Shown here one piece after another: positions 34,472-45,251 of a DNA stretch of 64,000 nt; the stretch's first letter is position 1, and each line of letters begins with the position of its first letter. The DNA is taken from positions 133,501-197,500 of the forward strand of contig ADNK01001860.1 of the NCBI GenBank assembly GCA_000320545.1, in the 5' to 3' direction. The translations under genes and the position numbers were made by a program. This DNA is from Bigelowiella natans CCMP2755 (Eukaryota > Cercozoa > Chlorarachniophyceae). The notes below the pieces were generated by a model. That model was not told the DNA's origin. It saw only the letters and a program-made list of their open reading frames with translations, and did no database searches.

Positions 34472-35491
34472 CTCGCCGAGACAGATGATCATGAGAAGTT
34501 GACGAGCATTTCCAATGTCTGGTATCCCTTTCCTGATCTTTACATTTATTGCAAAGATAACCTCATTTGTCTGAACGCTAAAAAATGGTCAATTGCATCA
34601 CCTGGAGCTCTGCGCGTATCGGTCTTCGCATGAAGCGAGAGAAAAGAGATCGGAGGGGATATACTATAATCATGGTCAGATATGCCGTAGAGTATCCTGA
34701 CCATATATCATCTCAAATATATTTAAAAGAGACATGTGGAGATAGAAACCTGTCACTATGTCCTGATAACAGAGCATCAGGGCTTGCACAGCCATCGTGG
34801 CGAAGATAGTAATCATCAGTATCATCTGTCGTTTTACTGAAACAAGGAAATCTCCTCTATGATGGAACATTATTCCAATCCTGCAAAGCAAAAGGTATAT
34901 GTCTCTGATTTTGAATAGATTTACATTATGGGCAAATGACCAGCTGTGGGTTTGGCGTAGACTCCAGCAGAGCCGATTTCCAAAACTTCTCCAAGATCGC
35001 GATTTATACCGCAACTGAAACATCCGGTTTGATTCCCTCCAAAATGCAAGTTCGTTATCATTCTTGGCATGAATAGAGTCCAGAATCTTAAGATTATTGG
35101 ATTGGGGAGTTAAGATGTGCATTGAATTGATGTTGCTAATTTACCCCAGCGAGGCATAACCCGAAGGCAGCGAAGCCTATGACAGCGAGGACGAAAATAT
35201 TCACGATGAGCATTGTCGCACGTCTTGATAAGCTTAACTTTGGATATATTCTTGCTCGGGATGATACCCCCCCCCCACAACAGCTCTATCTGGATTCGGG
35301 ATCTCCTTTCTTTCACAGATGATCTCTTGGAGGTAAGAATCGCTGTCAGTTTTGGAATGCGTTTCGGTTGTCCTTTCCATTTCCCGAATGGTTGATTTTG
35401 CGTTGTCGCATGCCGTAAACCCCTTCCGTTTTGATCCCTTCGACTGGATTGCAACCCTTTTGGAAATGTGTTGTTCATCACGTCTGTTCAA
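33201..35491 (-). CDS. Polycystin-like multi-pass membrane protein with PDZ-like repeats
   Basis: The secure part is the long 3' exon (34361-33201, stop TAG) plus upstream exons at about 34570-34472, 34715-34602 and 34880-34753, ending near 35060. In order these give a cytosolic N-part, helix MLIVNIFVLAVIGFAAFGLCL, a Gly/Cys luminal stretch (NLHFGGNQTGCFSCGI), and FLVSVKRQMILMITIFATM. Next come helix YLTMIIVYPLRSLFSRFMRR, an acidic loop, helices VIVLCIMAFFILIFGGAVVY and VTVFLSFALDATLRFVIIVV, and two PDZ-like units (LGWIIEEINDI and KGWKVTQIEGI, each a GW-x5-I core). The tail is basic. The spacing of VKRQ, the first helix pair and the YPLRSLF helix resembles the membrane part of polycystin-1-like proteins; I do not see a pore domain. 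The 5' end is unclear: the frame shifts across a G9 run near 35268-35276 and one junction is out of phase. Confidence 0.55.
34431..34468. repeat. (GA)n microsatellite in the 33201-35491 gene
   Basis: Reads (CT)n on the coding strand, in the intron just before the long 3' exon. Confidence 0.85.
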
Positions 35492-36551
35492 TTGTTCATT
35501 GCATTGGAATCTTCAATCTTTGTGCAGTCGATCATCAAGTTGCTTTCTTTCTTTCTTTCAGTGTGAGGTCTGTCTTGGTGCCTGGCTCTCCAGAATGCAA
35601 CACACTCGTTGCCTCCATCTCTCTCACAACCAGAGTCCTGTTGGCTAGTTGGATGAGCCCTCAGGTGACTTGCTAGCTTCTAGAGCTTGGACAAGGATCA
35701 CAGCGTCGACAGACGAGTCGTCAGGATGGATGTACTGCGACTTCCCTCTTGACTCTCAGTTGTGCTGCCTACTTGCTGCCATGGACGCCAATTTTGCAAC
35801 GTGCTCTGCTCGTTTTCACACCAGAGCTAGCAGAGAGCTAGGAGTCCTCGTTGTTTTCAGCTCGAGGCACTGCGCGTTTGCTTCTTTCCAGCTTCGCAAG
35901 TGTCATGCAACACTTTGGAAACGTGGTCGATCAGTGAACTTTCTTTCTTTCTTTCTTTGATGCGAAGTTCAATGATGTTCACTGTTCAATGTTCTAGCTT
36001 CTTTCATCACATCGATCCCTTCTTGCCTTGTGTGTGCGACGACATGCATGGTTTGCAGGAGGCATGCAAGGAAGGGCACTGAGCTCGGACGCTGAGACAC
36101 TGCTGAGACCTGACGGACACTAGCTAGCTGGGATTGACGCATGTGCACTCCATTCCGATCCGTTCGGTGCTTGCAAGCGTGTCGCAAACAAACGCACGCG
36201 TGCATTGCACAATTTCATCTAGTCATGGGAACGCCGCACGCACGCACACCATGCACGTGACAGTCCTGACAGCCACAGCGAAAACACGTGAAGATCGAGC
36301 CTACGACACGTGTGATTTTTTCATCGACGCATCTAGGCATGCTAGCATGCTTGCATGCAACCGGTACTAGGGTAGCATGAAAATGCGCGCAACATTGGGA
36401 TGACTATTGAAAAGATTTAATCACTTCATTACATCTCAGAACGTTCATGACCAATTGAATTTTTAAGAACACACAATGATGTAAAGGCTGAGCGTAATGA
36501 TCATCCAGAAAACCCGATTGTTCGATCAGGCCATATCCCAAATGTTGACAG
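35492..36551. other. Gene-free spacer with repeats and GCATGC palindromes
   Basis: About 1 kb between two same-strand genes. It contains CTTT runs, a CTCGAGGCACTGCG sequence at 35861 shared with 49533 and 49626, and an inverted copy of the dispersed repeat at 36396-36440. A cluster of CTAGGCATGCTAGCATGC palindromes lies near 36330-36360. Open frames here lack domain features. Confidence 0.6.
36396..36440 (-). repeat. Dispersed repeat copy E (inverted)
   Basis: The reverse complement reads GAGATGTAATGAAGTGATTA, then TTTTCAATAGTCATCC, matching copies at 32721, 32853 and 46436-46497. Confidence 0.8.
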
Positions 36552-39176
36552 TTAACGATCAACCTCACATGTAGGATTATTGGTTTTCAGCTCTTCAATG
36601 ACGTCGTCTGATACATCGGCGCACCAGAAAACGTCAAGGTGGGTTAATTTAGGGCATGATTTGGCGATCTCACTTATAGATCGATCTGTCACCTTTTTGC
36701 AAGCGTAAACATTAAGGCGGCAAAGATTTTTGCACCTTGATAGGAGAGTAATGGAGTTGTCAGTGATCTTGTCACAGCAAGGAACCATCAATTCTTCCAG
36801 CTCCGTGCAAGTCTGTGATATTTGTGACACAGATGCATCCGTAATCTGATCACACACTGCCAGATTTAGCTTTCTGAGCTGCGGACAGCCTTTTGCAACT
36901 TTGATGATCGATTCATCTGTCAACTTCTCGCACACAGAGAGATTCAACACTTGCACAAGGGGGCAATTTGCCCCGATTTGACCAATACTCTGATCTGTAA
37001 GTCTTTTGCAGTGCCCAAGATTCAAGTTTAGAAGATTTTTGCAATGGCTAGCCAACACTCCGATACTTTGATCCGTAATGTAGTCGCAAAAGCAAAGGTT
37101 GATTCTTTCCAATTTTGGACACTTCCGAGCGAGTTGCGATATTGACACCCCGGTCACTTTCTTGCAGTTTCTGATGTTGAACTCAACGAGGCTGGTGCAA
37201 CCTTCCGCGACGGCCTGGATGGCGTAGTCAGTCAAGTTAGCACACTCTTCCAAAATGAGTGTCTGGAGACCCGAGCACGCAGCAAGACCGCTCACACCAG
37301 CATCGGTGACCTTATGGCAGTGGCTTACATTAAGAGACCGCAATGCCTTGCACTCAGCTGAGATTGCTTTCAAACTCTCGTCAGTAACCCCATTGCATTT
37401 CGAAAGATTCAGATCACGCAGGCTACGCAATTTTCCGAGAAGGGCGCCTGATGTGTCAGTGAATATGTTTCCAGAGAGGCTTAGAGATTCTAATCCAGGG
37501 ATTGCAGCTAGTGCTGGAGCGAGGAGCTTCAGCTCTACGTCCCCCATATTGCAGTTAGTGATGCTGAGAGTCTCAAGTGCATGCACCTTGAGGCACTCCG
37601 CAATCGCGCTCACTTCCAACACATTCAAGTTAGTTGAAGCCAAGTCAATGTGCTTCACACTGGTGTTGTGATGGAGTAAGGAGAACAGCCACACGACGTC
37701 TTGGGAAGTAGCGCGTGAGTACTCTGCCCTGTCCAGCTCGTTGGCGCGTAGTTTCAGCACTGGGATCTTCTGTTTGTACTCCAAGGTTTCGAATTGGGTA
37801 TGTTCGGGCAGCTTGATGCAGGCCTCAGCCACCATCCGGATGTGTTTGTCCGTCATCTGGCACCCGTGAAGATTTAACGATTGAAGTGGAGATTCGCTGG
37901 AGATCACAGCGGCAATTTGCTTGGCGTCATTGTCTGTTAGAGGTCCTATCTTATCTGTACGGTATAGCTGCCAAGGGGTAGATTCATACAGAGAATTCCA
38001 CTTCTCGCGTCCTAAAGACTCTAGGAGGCCGTTGGCTATTCGGCAGGCTTCGATCCAGAACTCTGGTAGCTGTAGCGCGGCGAGAAAGTTGGACAACGCA
38101 ACGCTTAGCTCCACTTGCTTGAAGCCCTCTACTTCCCGAATTAGACTCTTGACCAACTTATCTTCCAGCGCCACCCCCTCTAATCGCCTAGTCGTTTTTG
38201 TCCAAGCCACCAAGGTCTTTTCAGCGCTCTTTACATCGTTGATGGTCGTCTTGTAGAGCAGCTCATGCATTATCTTCCACTGACGCTTGTCCTTGCACGT
38301 AGCGAGGAAGGAGCACAGTAGAATCGTCAGGTTGCGCCCTACCGTGTCTACGGCCTCCACAAATGTTACCAGGGATTGGATGTGCTTAAACGACGATGCC
38401 CCCCCTAGATTTCTGTAGTCGTTGGGACACGACTCGTTCTGAACGCGGGCCTTCCAAGTGCCGAGGATCTCCTTGACAATGTTCACTACGTTGTCGGTGT
38501 CCTTGGCTTCGTACGCCTTCTGACAGGCAAGGAAAAAGGACTGATCGGCTTTTTCCCAGTTGGCGGTCTTGCCCTTTTTTTCGTTCTCTCTTGCTGCTAT
38601 CCTGAGCCGAGTAATGCGGGCTTCTCGCTGGCAGTCTTTGTTCAGAGGATCCGACTGGAGCGTGCGATTGAAGCTGCTAATAGCGAGTGACAACAGCCTA
38701 TCCCCCCCCACTCCGTGGTCTTCATATGCCTCCTGCGACAGGACTTTGGCGTTAGCGTAGTCGATAACGCTCATGTGCTTGACGCGGACAGTGAGAGCGC
38801 GTAAATCCACACTGACAAATTCGTAACCAGGGCCGCTGCGCTCTAGCGATTCCAGACACGCTGGCGTGAGTCGTACGCCTGTGGTGGCAATGACATATTT
38901 GACGATGCTTACGATATCATGTCTCACGGCGCCGAACAGGTTGTGCTGCTCCTCAATTGAGAGGGCCTTCGGGCCGAATCGTAGCTTGAGCTCGAACGGC
39001 AACTCCGTGCCCCAGAAGTTATGCGTCTGGTCGGTCTGGTGAGCACGGGTGACGAGGTTGAGGAAGTCCACGACCATCGCTCGAGATTCGTGGTCGGAAG
39101 GCTGTGTGTTTTCATGGCGAGCGAGCTCCATCCTCATCTCCCTTCTCAGCACGTTCTTCAAAGTCCTTTCACACAT
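36552..39176 (-). CDS. Leucine-rich repeat protein, FBXL/AMN1-type (LRR-CC), single exon
   Basis: An 874-residue protein in one uninterrupted frame from ATG 39176 to TAA 36552-36554. The C-terminal half (about residues 450-870) is a run of 26-residue cysteine-containing LRRs of the form L(R/N)xLNL(S/G)xCxx(L/V)TDxSIxxIAxxCPxL, the type found in F-box LRR proteins and AMN1. The N-terminal half (about 1-440) is helical and charged with no F-box that I can see. By family analogy the LRR solenoid would bind a protein partner, possibly a ubiquitin-ligase substrate, but without an F-box the ligase role is inference. The repeats are highly regular towards the C-terminus, suggesting recent expansion. 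Confidence 0.85.
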   Translation of the reverse strand: MCERTLKNVLRREMRMELARHENTQPSDHESRAMVVDFLNLVTRAHQTDQTHNFWGTELPFELKLRFGPKALSIEEQHNLFGAVRHDIVSIVKYVIATTGVRLTPACLESLERSGPGYEFVSVDLRALTVRVKHMSVIDYANAKVLSQEAYEDHGVGGDRLLSLAISSFNRTLQSDPLNKDCQREARITRLRIAARENEKKGKTANWEKADQSFFLACQKAYEAKDTDNVVNIVKEILGTWKARVQNESCPNDYRNLGGASSFKHIQSLVTFVEAVDTVGRNLTILLCSFLATCKDKRQWKIMHELLYKTTINDVKSAEKTLVAWTKTTRRLEGVALEDKLVKSLIREVEGFKQVELSVALSNFLAALQLPEFWIEACRIANGLLESLGREKWNSLYESTPWQLYRTDKIGPLTDNDAKQIAAVISSESPLQSLNLHGCQMTDKHIRMVAEACIKLPEHTQFETLEYKQKIPVLKLRANELDRAEYSRATSQDVVWLFSLLHHNTSVKHIDLASTNLNVLEVSAIAECLKVHALETLSITNCNMGDVELKLLAPALAAIPGLESLSLSGNIFTDTSGALLGKLRSLRDLNLSKCNGVTDESLKAISAECKALRSLNVSHCHKVTDAGVSGLAACSGLQTLILEECANLTDYAIQAVAEGCTSLVEFNIRNCKKVTGVSISQLARKCPKLERINLCFCDYITDQSIGVLASHCKNLLNLNLGHCKRLTDQSIGQIGANCPLVQVLNLSVCEKLTDESIIKVAKGCPQLRKLNLAVCDQITDASVSQISQTCTELEELMVPCCDKITDNSITLLSRCKNLCRLNVYACKKVTDRSISEIAKSCPKLTHLDVFWCADVSDDVIEELKTNNPTCEVDR

Positions 39177-39540
39177 CGTGACCAGAAGTGTGCGTCTAGC
39201 CTGATCGGCGCTCGTGTCCTTCCCTGCTCAGTCAAACCACACATTCATCACAACCGATCCTCTCGTCGTCGTTTTGTGTGTGTTGAGTTGTGTTATACAC
39301 GGAGGATGCCAAAGTACTTCACTTTGAACGAATACTGAATATGGTTTATCTTCTGTGGCACTGTCGCTTTACTGTTGACTCTCCGCTTGTTCTCTCGTGT
39401 AATTTTTAATATGTGGGAAAGGGATTTAAGGTGGTTGCGGAGAGAAATACGTGTATATATCATGTCGTAGCAGCAGCAGCAGTAGGAGTGACGGTCGCGA
39501 TGATTGTATTATTTCTGCTTTTGTGTGGTGACGAAAGCAC
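39177..39540. other. Interval between CLU-like 3' end and LRR gene start
   Basis: Probably holds the unresolved last exon and 3' UTR of the CLU-like gene and the 5' flank of the LRR gene. The expected final motif of the CLU-like family was not found here. Confidence 0.4.
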
Positions 39541-39897
39541 CTTTGATCAAAGACCGAACGAGACCAACATGTCGCACGTTAATACCTTCAGCAGTAAGAG
39601 GAAAGCAAGGAAAAGAAAATGAGAAAACTATGTTGCGCCGAACAAACGGGCTTGTGTAAAAATGCTGCATCGTCATCATCATGATCAAGCCACCCTATTA
39701 AACACCCTTTTGTTGCTGCTATATGATTTGAATACATAATTTAGTAGGAGGTAGTAGTAGTAGTAGTAGGTAGTAGTAGTAGTAGTAGTAGGTAGTAGTA
39801 GTAGTAGGTAGTAGTAGCTGCAAGTAGCAGTACAATATAATCATTGACAATGTCGCAAGACAACGCTATTATAATTGCTTCATATAATGTGCTAAGA

Positions 39898-39933
<36 letters not shown>

Positions 39934-39958
39934 ATGTGCTACTCTGCTCCAACTAGCT

Positions 39959-39989
<31 letters not shown>

Positions 39990-40527
39990 GACGACGACGA
40001 CGACGACGACGACTATCACTACTCCCACTAGTACCATTTCTGTGTAATTCTTCTGACACGTGAATTCTTTGCAGCTCTTCAACGCTCTTTTTTGAGAACC
40101 TGATGTGTACAGTTATTCCGCGACACACAGTATCAGAAGCTGAAATAATCATCCCTAGAGCAATAACTTCACACAATGGAATCACCACTAGTTCTAGTCT
40201 TAATCTCATCATCTTTTTGTTAACATGAATTGGGGTAGTAATCATTTATCGTATATCCCCCCCCCCCCCCCCCAAAAAAAAAAATCGTCGTTCTTCTCCT
40301 TCCGCTCTTCTTCTTGTTCTTTTTGTATCTTTTTTATTCTCTTTAGTGATTGGTTGTCGCAATGTTGGAGATGGTGGTGGTGGTGGTGGTGGTGGTGAGG
40401 AAACTACTCTTCAGCAAATGCTGGGATCAGCTTCTCGACGAGGATGCGGGTGGCTTTACGTAAGCGATCGTTGTGTTCGTGCCGGTCCTGCAGCCATAGC
40501 GATATCATTACACAATGCTAGCTGTGA

Positions 40528-40561
<34 letters not shown>

Positions 40562-40737
40562 GTAGTCGTCTTGTCGTCTTCGTAGTGTGTCGTGGTAAGC
40601 AGCGACAACGAGCAAGCAACAACCGTGTAGCTTTGGCCCCAATTTGTAAGCGCATCGCAGGAGAGTGGAGGGTGGCCGTTTTCTTTCAGATATCTGGAGT
40701 AGGAGTAGGAGGAGACATTAGCGGATACGAACGACAA

Positions 40738-40774
<37 letters not shown>

Positions 40775-40947
40775 TGATAGGTTAAGAAGTAATAGCGATT
40801 CGTATGATGTTGATGTAGTGTGGTGCTGAATCGGATGTAAGGCTTGACCGCCGTTCCCCGTAGTAGCAGGAAGAAAATAATATGTATTGAAAAGAAATAT
40901 AGAGAGCGAGGGAGAGGAAGGAGAGAGGGCAGAATGGTTAGAGTATA

Positions 40948-40983
<36 letters not shown>

Positions 40984-41982
40984 ACTGTAGGAACTCAGGT
41001 CGCAGCATTCGGAAGAAAACAGCCTGTGTAATGACATAGACGGAGGAAAACAATTACGATGATTCACTAATGGTGGAGACGGCGGCGACAGCGACGACGA
41101 CGATATTTGAAGTTATAGCAATGTAGTTTATTGTTCGCTATTCTCATAACACGATACTGAAACATGTGTCGGGGACGACGGTGATGATGATGGCATGGAG
41201 TTGGTGAAAAGGCTAAGATATCTTATGTGATAGGAACCGAACATACACGCACGCACACACAACTGCTGCTGGATGTAGTAGTAGAAGAAGAACAAAAAGA
41301 AAGCCAGTAGCAGTAGTACTTGTGAAGGTCTATTGAGGTGAGCGGTATCCCACACACTCTCCGGAGGAAACGCACGAGCTAAATCCAGCAGATAATAGCG
41401 ATTGTCCTTACCTGAGGCATGCAATAAGGATAAATTATGTTAAAGGTTGCGCCACAATCCCTCACCACTGGCCCGTTATCATGCGCGCGCTCGTGTGCGT
41501 GTATGTGTGGTTTACCTAAATGGCCTTCGATGTCTCCAGCCGCGTGGAGAAGATTTGGATGTCCATTTTGATCACAGATATAGTGACCTGAGAGCAGAAG
41601 AGGGCGAGAGGAGGGGGAGGAGGAAGAGGAGGAAGGGAAATAGGGTCAGGCGGGTATTCTTTCAGGTAGTAACATCTGTATGGATTGTGCAGCAGATGTG
41701 TGGCGTCTAAGCAACACTAAACAGAATTACACATTATCATCGATATCATCATTATCGCCATCGTGCGTAAAGATTCCATGGTGTGAATGGGGGTGGGGTG
41801 GTAGTTGTGTTGCGCCCCTTCCTTCCTTCCTTTTCCCCCTCTTCGCTCTCCTCTCTTGACAATGAACAGCTGATGCTCGAGAGGTGGTTGTAAGCTACTT
41901 ACCCGCCAGATGCAAGTCATCTGCTATCTCCTCCATGATTTTGTTGAACTAATATGACATACACACACACACACACACACAC

Positions 41983-42032
<50 letters not shown>

Positions 42033-42178
42033 TACACAAATCAGAACAGTGATGCCGTATCCCATCATCTCTTTCTATCTCGCTCCTCAGTAACATAATT
42101 ACTCTGACAATAATGACTACATGCAGCACCTCCTATTCATGTGACCTATAGAAAGAACAGCGTGCATGCATCTTTGCA

Positions 42179-42252
<74 letters not shown>

Positions 42253-42362
42253 CGTGTGCGTGTGTGTGTTTGTGTGTGTTTAGGAACACTACTTTCTCGT
42301 CAGATCTATGGATTATCTTTCCCGCGTCCTTCGATCCTGCAAGCAGTGATAGTAAGTCAATG

Positions 42363-42404
<42 letters not shown>

Positions 42405-44611
42405 CATCTGCTAAGTGTGATTATCGATGGCAAGCATGAAGAATTCTGACCGTAGATCATTTTCTTGAGAGGCAGCAGAGGCATAGCTACGATACGGTAA
42501 CCTAGTGGAAAATAAAAGAATACATGCATCTCGTACGCACCCGCAGCAGCAGCAGTAAGACGATTATAAAGAGACACATCACCAACGCCAATGAAACAAA
42601 TATCTCCATGATCACCACCACTATCATCATTATCCTCCTCATCATCATTCCATCGACTGAATTATTTTCTTCTTGATACATTCAAAAAGAGTAAAATCAC
42701 CGTGAAAATCCACCAGTGCTTGCATCGGTACCCGGATTTTCTTCACATGATATTTATACCTAACATTTACGTGTCACACACGCACACATGTACGCACATT
42801 ATTAATATTACATATAATATCATATATTATACGATTTTCAATGGAAGCGAAGATTCATGATTGGCCATCATCATTATCATCATCATCATCATCCTCTTCT
42901 TCTTCTTCTTCTCACATGTTAATAGCTCCCTTCAGCTCGTGGCCTGCTGCTTTTGCTGCATACTCCAAGTTCCTTTTAGAACCCCCTAGTAGCAGTTGCA
43001 GAAGTTATAGTAAACGAAACAAGTCATTTTTACGATTGATAGTAGCAGTTGTAGAAGTTGTAGTAAACGAAACAAGTCATTTTTACGATTGATAGGGAGT
43101 AGGAAAAGACATGGAAGTTAAAACATTGCGAGCATAGAATTTGCAGCAGGTCTGGACCCTTGGAGGAAGTTTTCGTTCGATTCAAACATGGAGAGACGCA
43201 GACGACGCATAGAGCAGAACAACGCCCAACACCGCAGCAGCTATACATGCACATGATAACATAAAATACGCACGCACATTAAACTACACGCACACAAATA
43301 ATATTGACCATAGATCCAGTTGGACTTTCCCATCGGAGGGTCGACGGCTAGTTTGAACAGAATACCGCGCACCAGGTACTTATCACCTGCATTATTGTAG
43401 TATTTTGGGTTAATGTAGTGAAAATTAGAAGCAGAATTAAGTAGTAATAGTAGTGTATATGAGGGACAATTTGTATTTCAAAAGATTTACAGCTACATGA
43501 ATATTGAGATATTTGCAGGCTCAAGATGATCTATCTACAAGTGGTAGGTATCATGGACCTCCTGCAACCCCGCCTAGCTTGTGTTTCTTCACGGTTCGTT
43601 TTTCGTGCAGAAAGTATTCTGTAATAGCTGTGCGTCCGTAAGCCTGCACATCATAACCGCTTAGAGGAGAGCAAAACAATAATCTTGGTGTCGAGTAATC
43701 CCCTCAGTGTCACGCAGCAACTACCTTTGCAATCTCAATGAAGTCAGTGCTGAGTTTGGTGAGCGTCTTGTACTTCACCAACACCTGAGAATAATAGCGT
43801 AATTTGCTAAGTATAGTAGTCCAATGGTCAGCTTCTAACTTAATGTACATGCACATTTTGCATTCTACACCTCATGAGCAGTCCGCTCAGGTAGCTCTTC
43901 CGCTTCAAGAAAGGAGGAACTCCAATCTTTCATTTCTACAACCTGCGTTTGATTGGCACGTTATGTCATGGAGAATGATTGAACTTGCCATACATCAATT
44001 ATACCTGCCGATCGTCAAAGATAGACGTGAGATTTAGGCTTTGCTTGAGGGACTTTTCATATTTTGTCTCCTCCTTCCGCTTGATTTTCATTCTCATTTT
44101 TCTCTCTTCTTCATCCTCTGGAGCATCCTGAGCACCGTATCGAGAACCGCTTCCGGCAACCTTCAAATCATCGGGATTGGTGAGAGCGCCATAAGTTTCG
44201 CCCTGTTGAAAATATCGCGAATAATAAGGATAAATGGTAAGCCAAGCTATTCAAGAAAACATGAAGACACGAACAAAATGATGATGATATTGGGGAGGAG
44301 TATAAGTAGATGGGCTATCTAAATATAATGTAGATGTGCTTGGTTGTTGTTACCTGTGCAGCTCCGTAGGCGTCAGTGCCATAAACGTCCCCGAGGGAAG
44401 CGTTGTACGAATCAATATCTATTCCATCACCCCCTTCAAACTCTTCATCGTCGTTCGTCGGACCAAAGCCAAGGTCCTGCGCACCATACCGCGACCCATG
44501 TTCCGAGGTAACCTTTACCTTCTCTTCTGAATTCGTAGTTTTAGCTAACTCATCCTGCTCCTCCTGGGTCATGCCTTCAGGGACCAGGGAGGCCCCGTAC
44601 TTGCTGCTCAT
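39541..44611 (-). CDS. CLU-domain-like protein, multi-exon (3' end not resolved)
   Basis: The ATG at 44611 opens a Tyr-Gly-rich N-terminus with two SRYGAQD motifs. Small exons then follow down to 39541: VLVKYKTLTKLSTDFIEIAK (43790-43731), AYGRTAITEYFLHEKR, GDKYLVRGILFKLAVDPP (about 43382-43312), AAKAAGHELKGAINM (near 42940) and YRIVAMPLLPLKKMIYG (near 42480). Next are SKDAGKIIHRSDEKVVF (near 42320), FNKIMEEIADDLHLAG (near 41930), HPNLLHAAGDIEGHLG, KDNRYYLLDLARAFPPES (near 41380), MLRPEFLQ (near 41000) and ATRILVEKLIPAFAEE (near 40440). The last are EELHRNG (near 40050) and INVRHVGLVRSLIK (39585-39541). The order AGHELKG, YGSxDxG, GHxGxDxRYYLLDxARxFPPE, LRPE, GINxRHxGLVR matches a family of large protist proteins related to the CLU/TIF31 domain. 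Function is unknown; CLU proteins act in mitochondrial distribution and mRNA binding. Introns are packed with CAT, TAG, TG, TA and GA arrays. Confidence 0.7.
39749..39829. repeat. (TAG)n array in CLU-like intron
   Basis: TAG triplets broken at intervals by GTAGG, forming a higher-order repeat. Confidence 0.85.
39898..40015. repeat. (CTG)n followed by (CTA)n/(CGA)n in CLU-like intron
   Basis: A CTG run of about ten units, then about 20 bp further CTA and CGA runs. Confidence 0.85.
40741..40773. repeat. (GT)n microsatellite in CLU-like intron
   Basis: Uninterrupted GT run; (CAT)n arrays lie on either side at 40530-40561 and 40948-40983. Confidence 0.85.
41955..42028. repeat. Compound (CA)n(GA)n repeat in CLU-like intron
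   Basis: CA run directly followed by a GA run. Confidence 0.85.
42181..42270. repeat. Compound (TA)n(TG)n repeat in CLU-like intron
   Basis: TA run then TG run; a second TA run lies at 42365-42401, so one short exon (near 42290-42340) is flanked by TA arrays. Confidence 0.85.
42988..43093. repeat. 53-bp tandem duplication
   Basis: Two adjacent 53-bp units beginning AGTAGCAGTTG and ending TTTTTACGATTGAT differ at only two sites (GCAGAAGTTA versus GTAGAAGTTG). It lies in an intron of the CLU-like gene. Confidence 0.95.
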
Positions 44612-45251
44612 GATGGGATATTTTCTTCCTTTTACGGTAGAAAAACATGTCTAAAAAGTATAGATATTGTCCGCATCTTCTAAATACCAGATCTGAAGAT
44701 ATGCGAAATTAATTTAAGGAAGGATATCGTAAGATTTGAATTCTCATGATTACCAAAATTGATGTTTTCGGCCTGATATTCAGACTATTTACATGTGCGC
44801 AGCCGGAAACAGATTTTTCGTCTCCAACGATGTCGTAAGGAGAAAATGTTAGGAAAATATCTACCGGAATTAATAATCAGAACGAAAAACTAACAACAAT
44901 TGCAATAATGATGACATAGAGTCTACATGTTTTTTATTTCACCTGGGCATTTACTCGAGATTATTGCCGTTGGAAACCCAGCTGACGATGCGTAGGAAAC
45001 AGAGCTGAAAAATAATAAATGGATGGATAATTATTCCTGCGACAACATATTTTTATTGTCGTCACAACAAAGCACAGAGTTTCGTTCCCTCATCAACATC
45101 GTCGCGGAACTGTACGGACTCAGGTTAGCTGTCTGGAGAGAGAGGCATTCTGTATTCAGAAGCTTGCCATTTCTTGCCGTGACATGTAGAGATTGATTGT
45201 GAGACTTCAGGAAATTTGTCTTATGTGCCTATTTCGTCGTGAAAGCTGATT
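44612..45251. promoter_or_regulatory. Head-to-head intergenic region (CLU-like / chromodomain)
   Basis: Divergent 640-bp region between two start codons, AT-rich, with no open frame of note. Called regulatory by position only. Confidence 0.35.

Noticed and set aside
40252-40284. C-run followed by A-run, considered as a retro-insertion tail
   Set aside because: No target duplication or adjacent retrocopy; most likely an intronic homopolymer pair.
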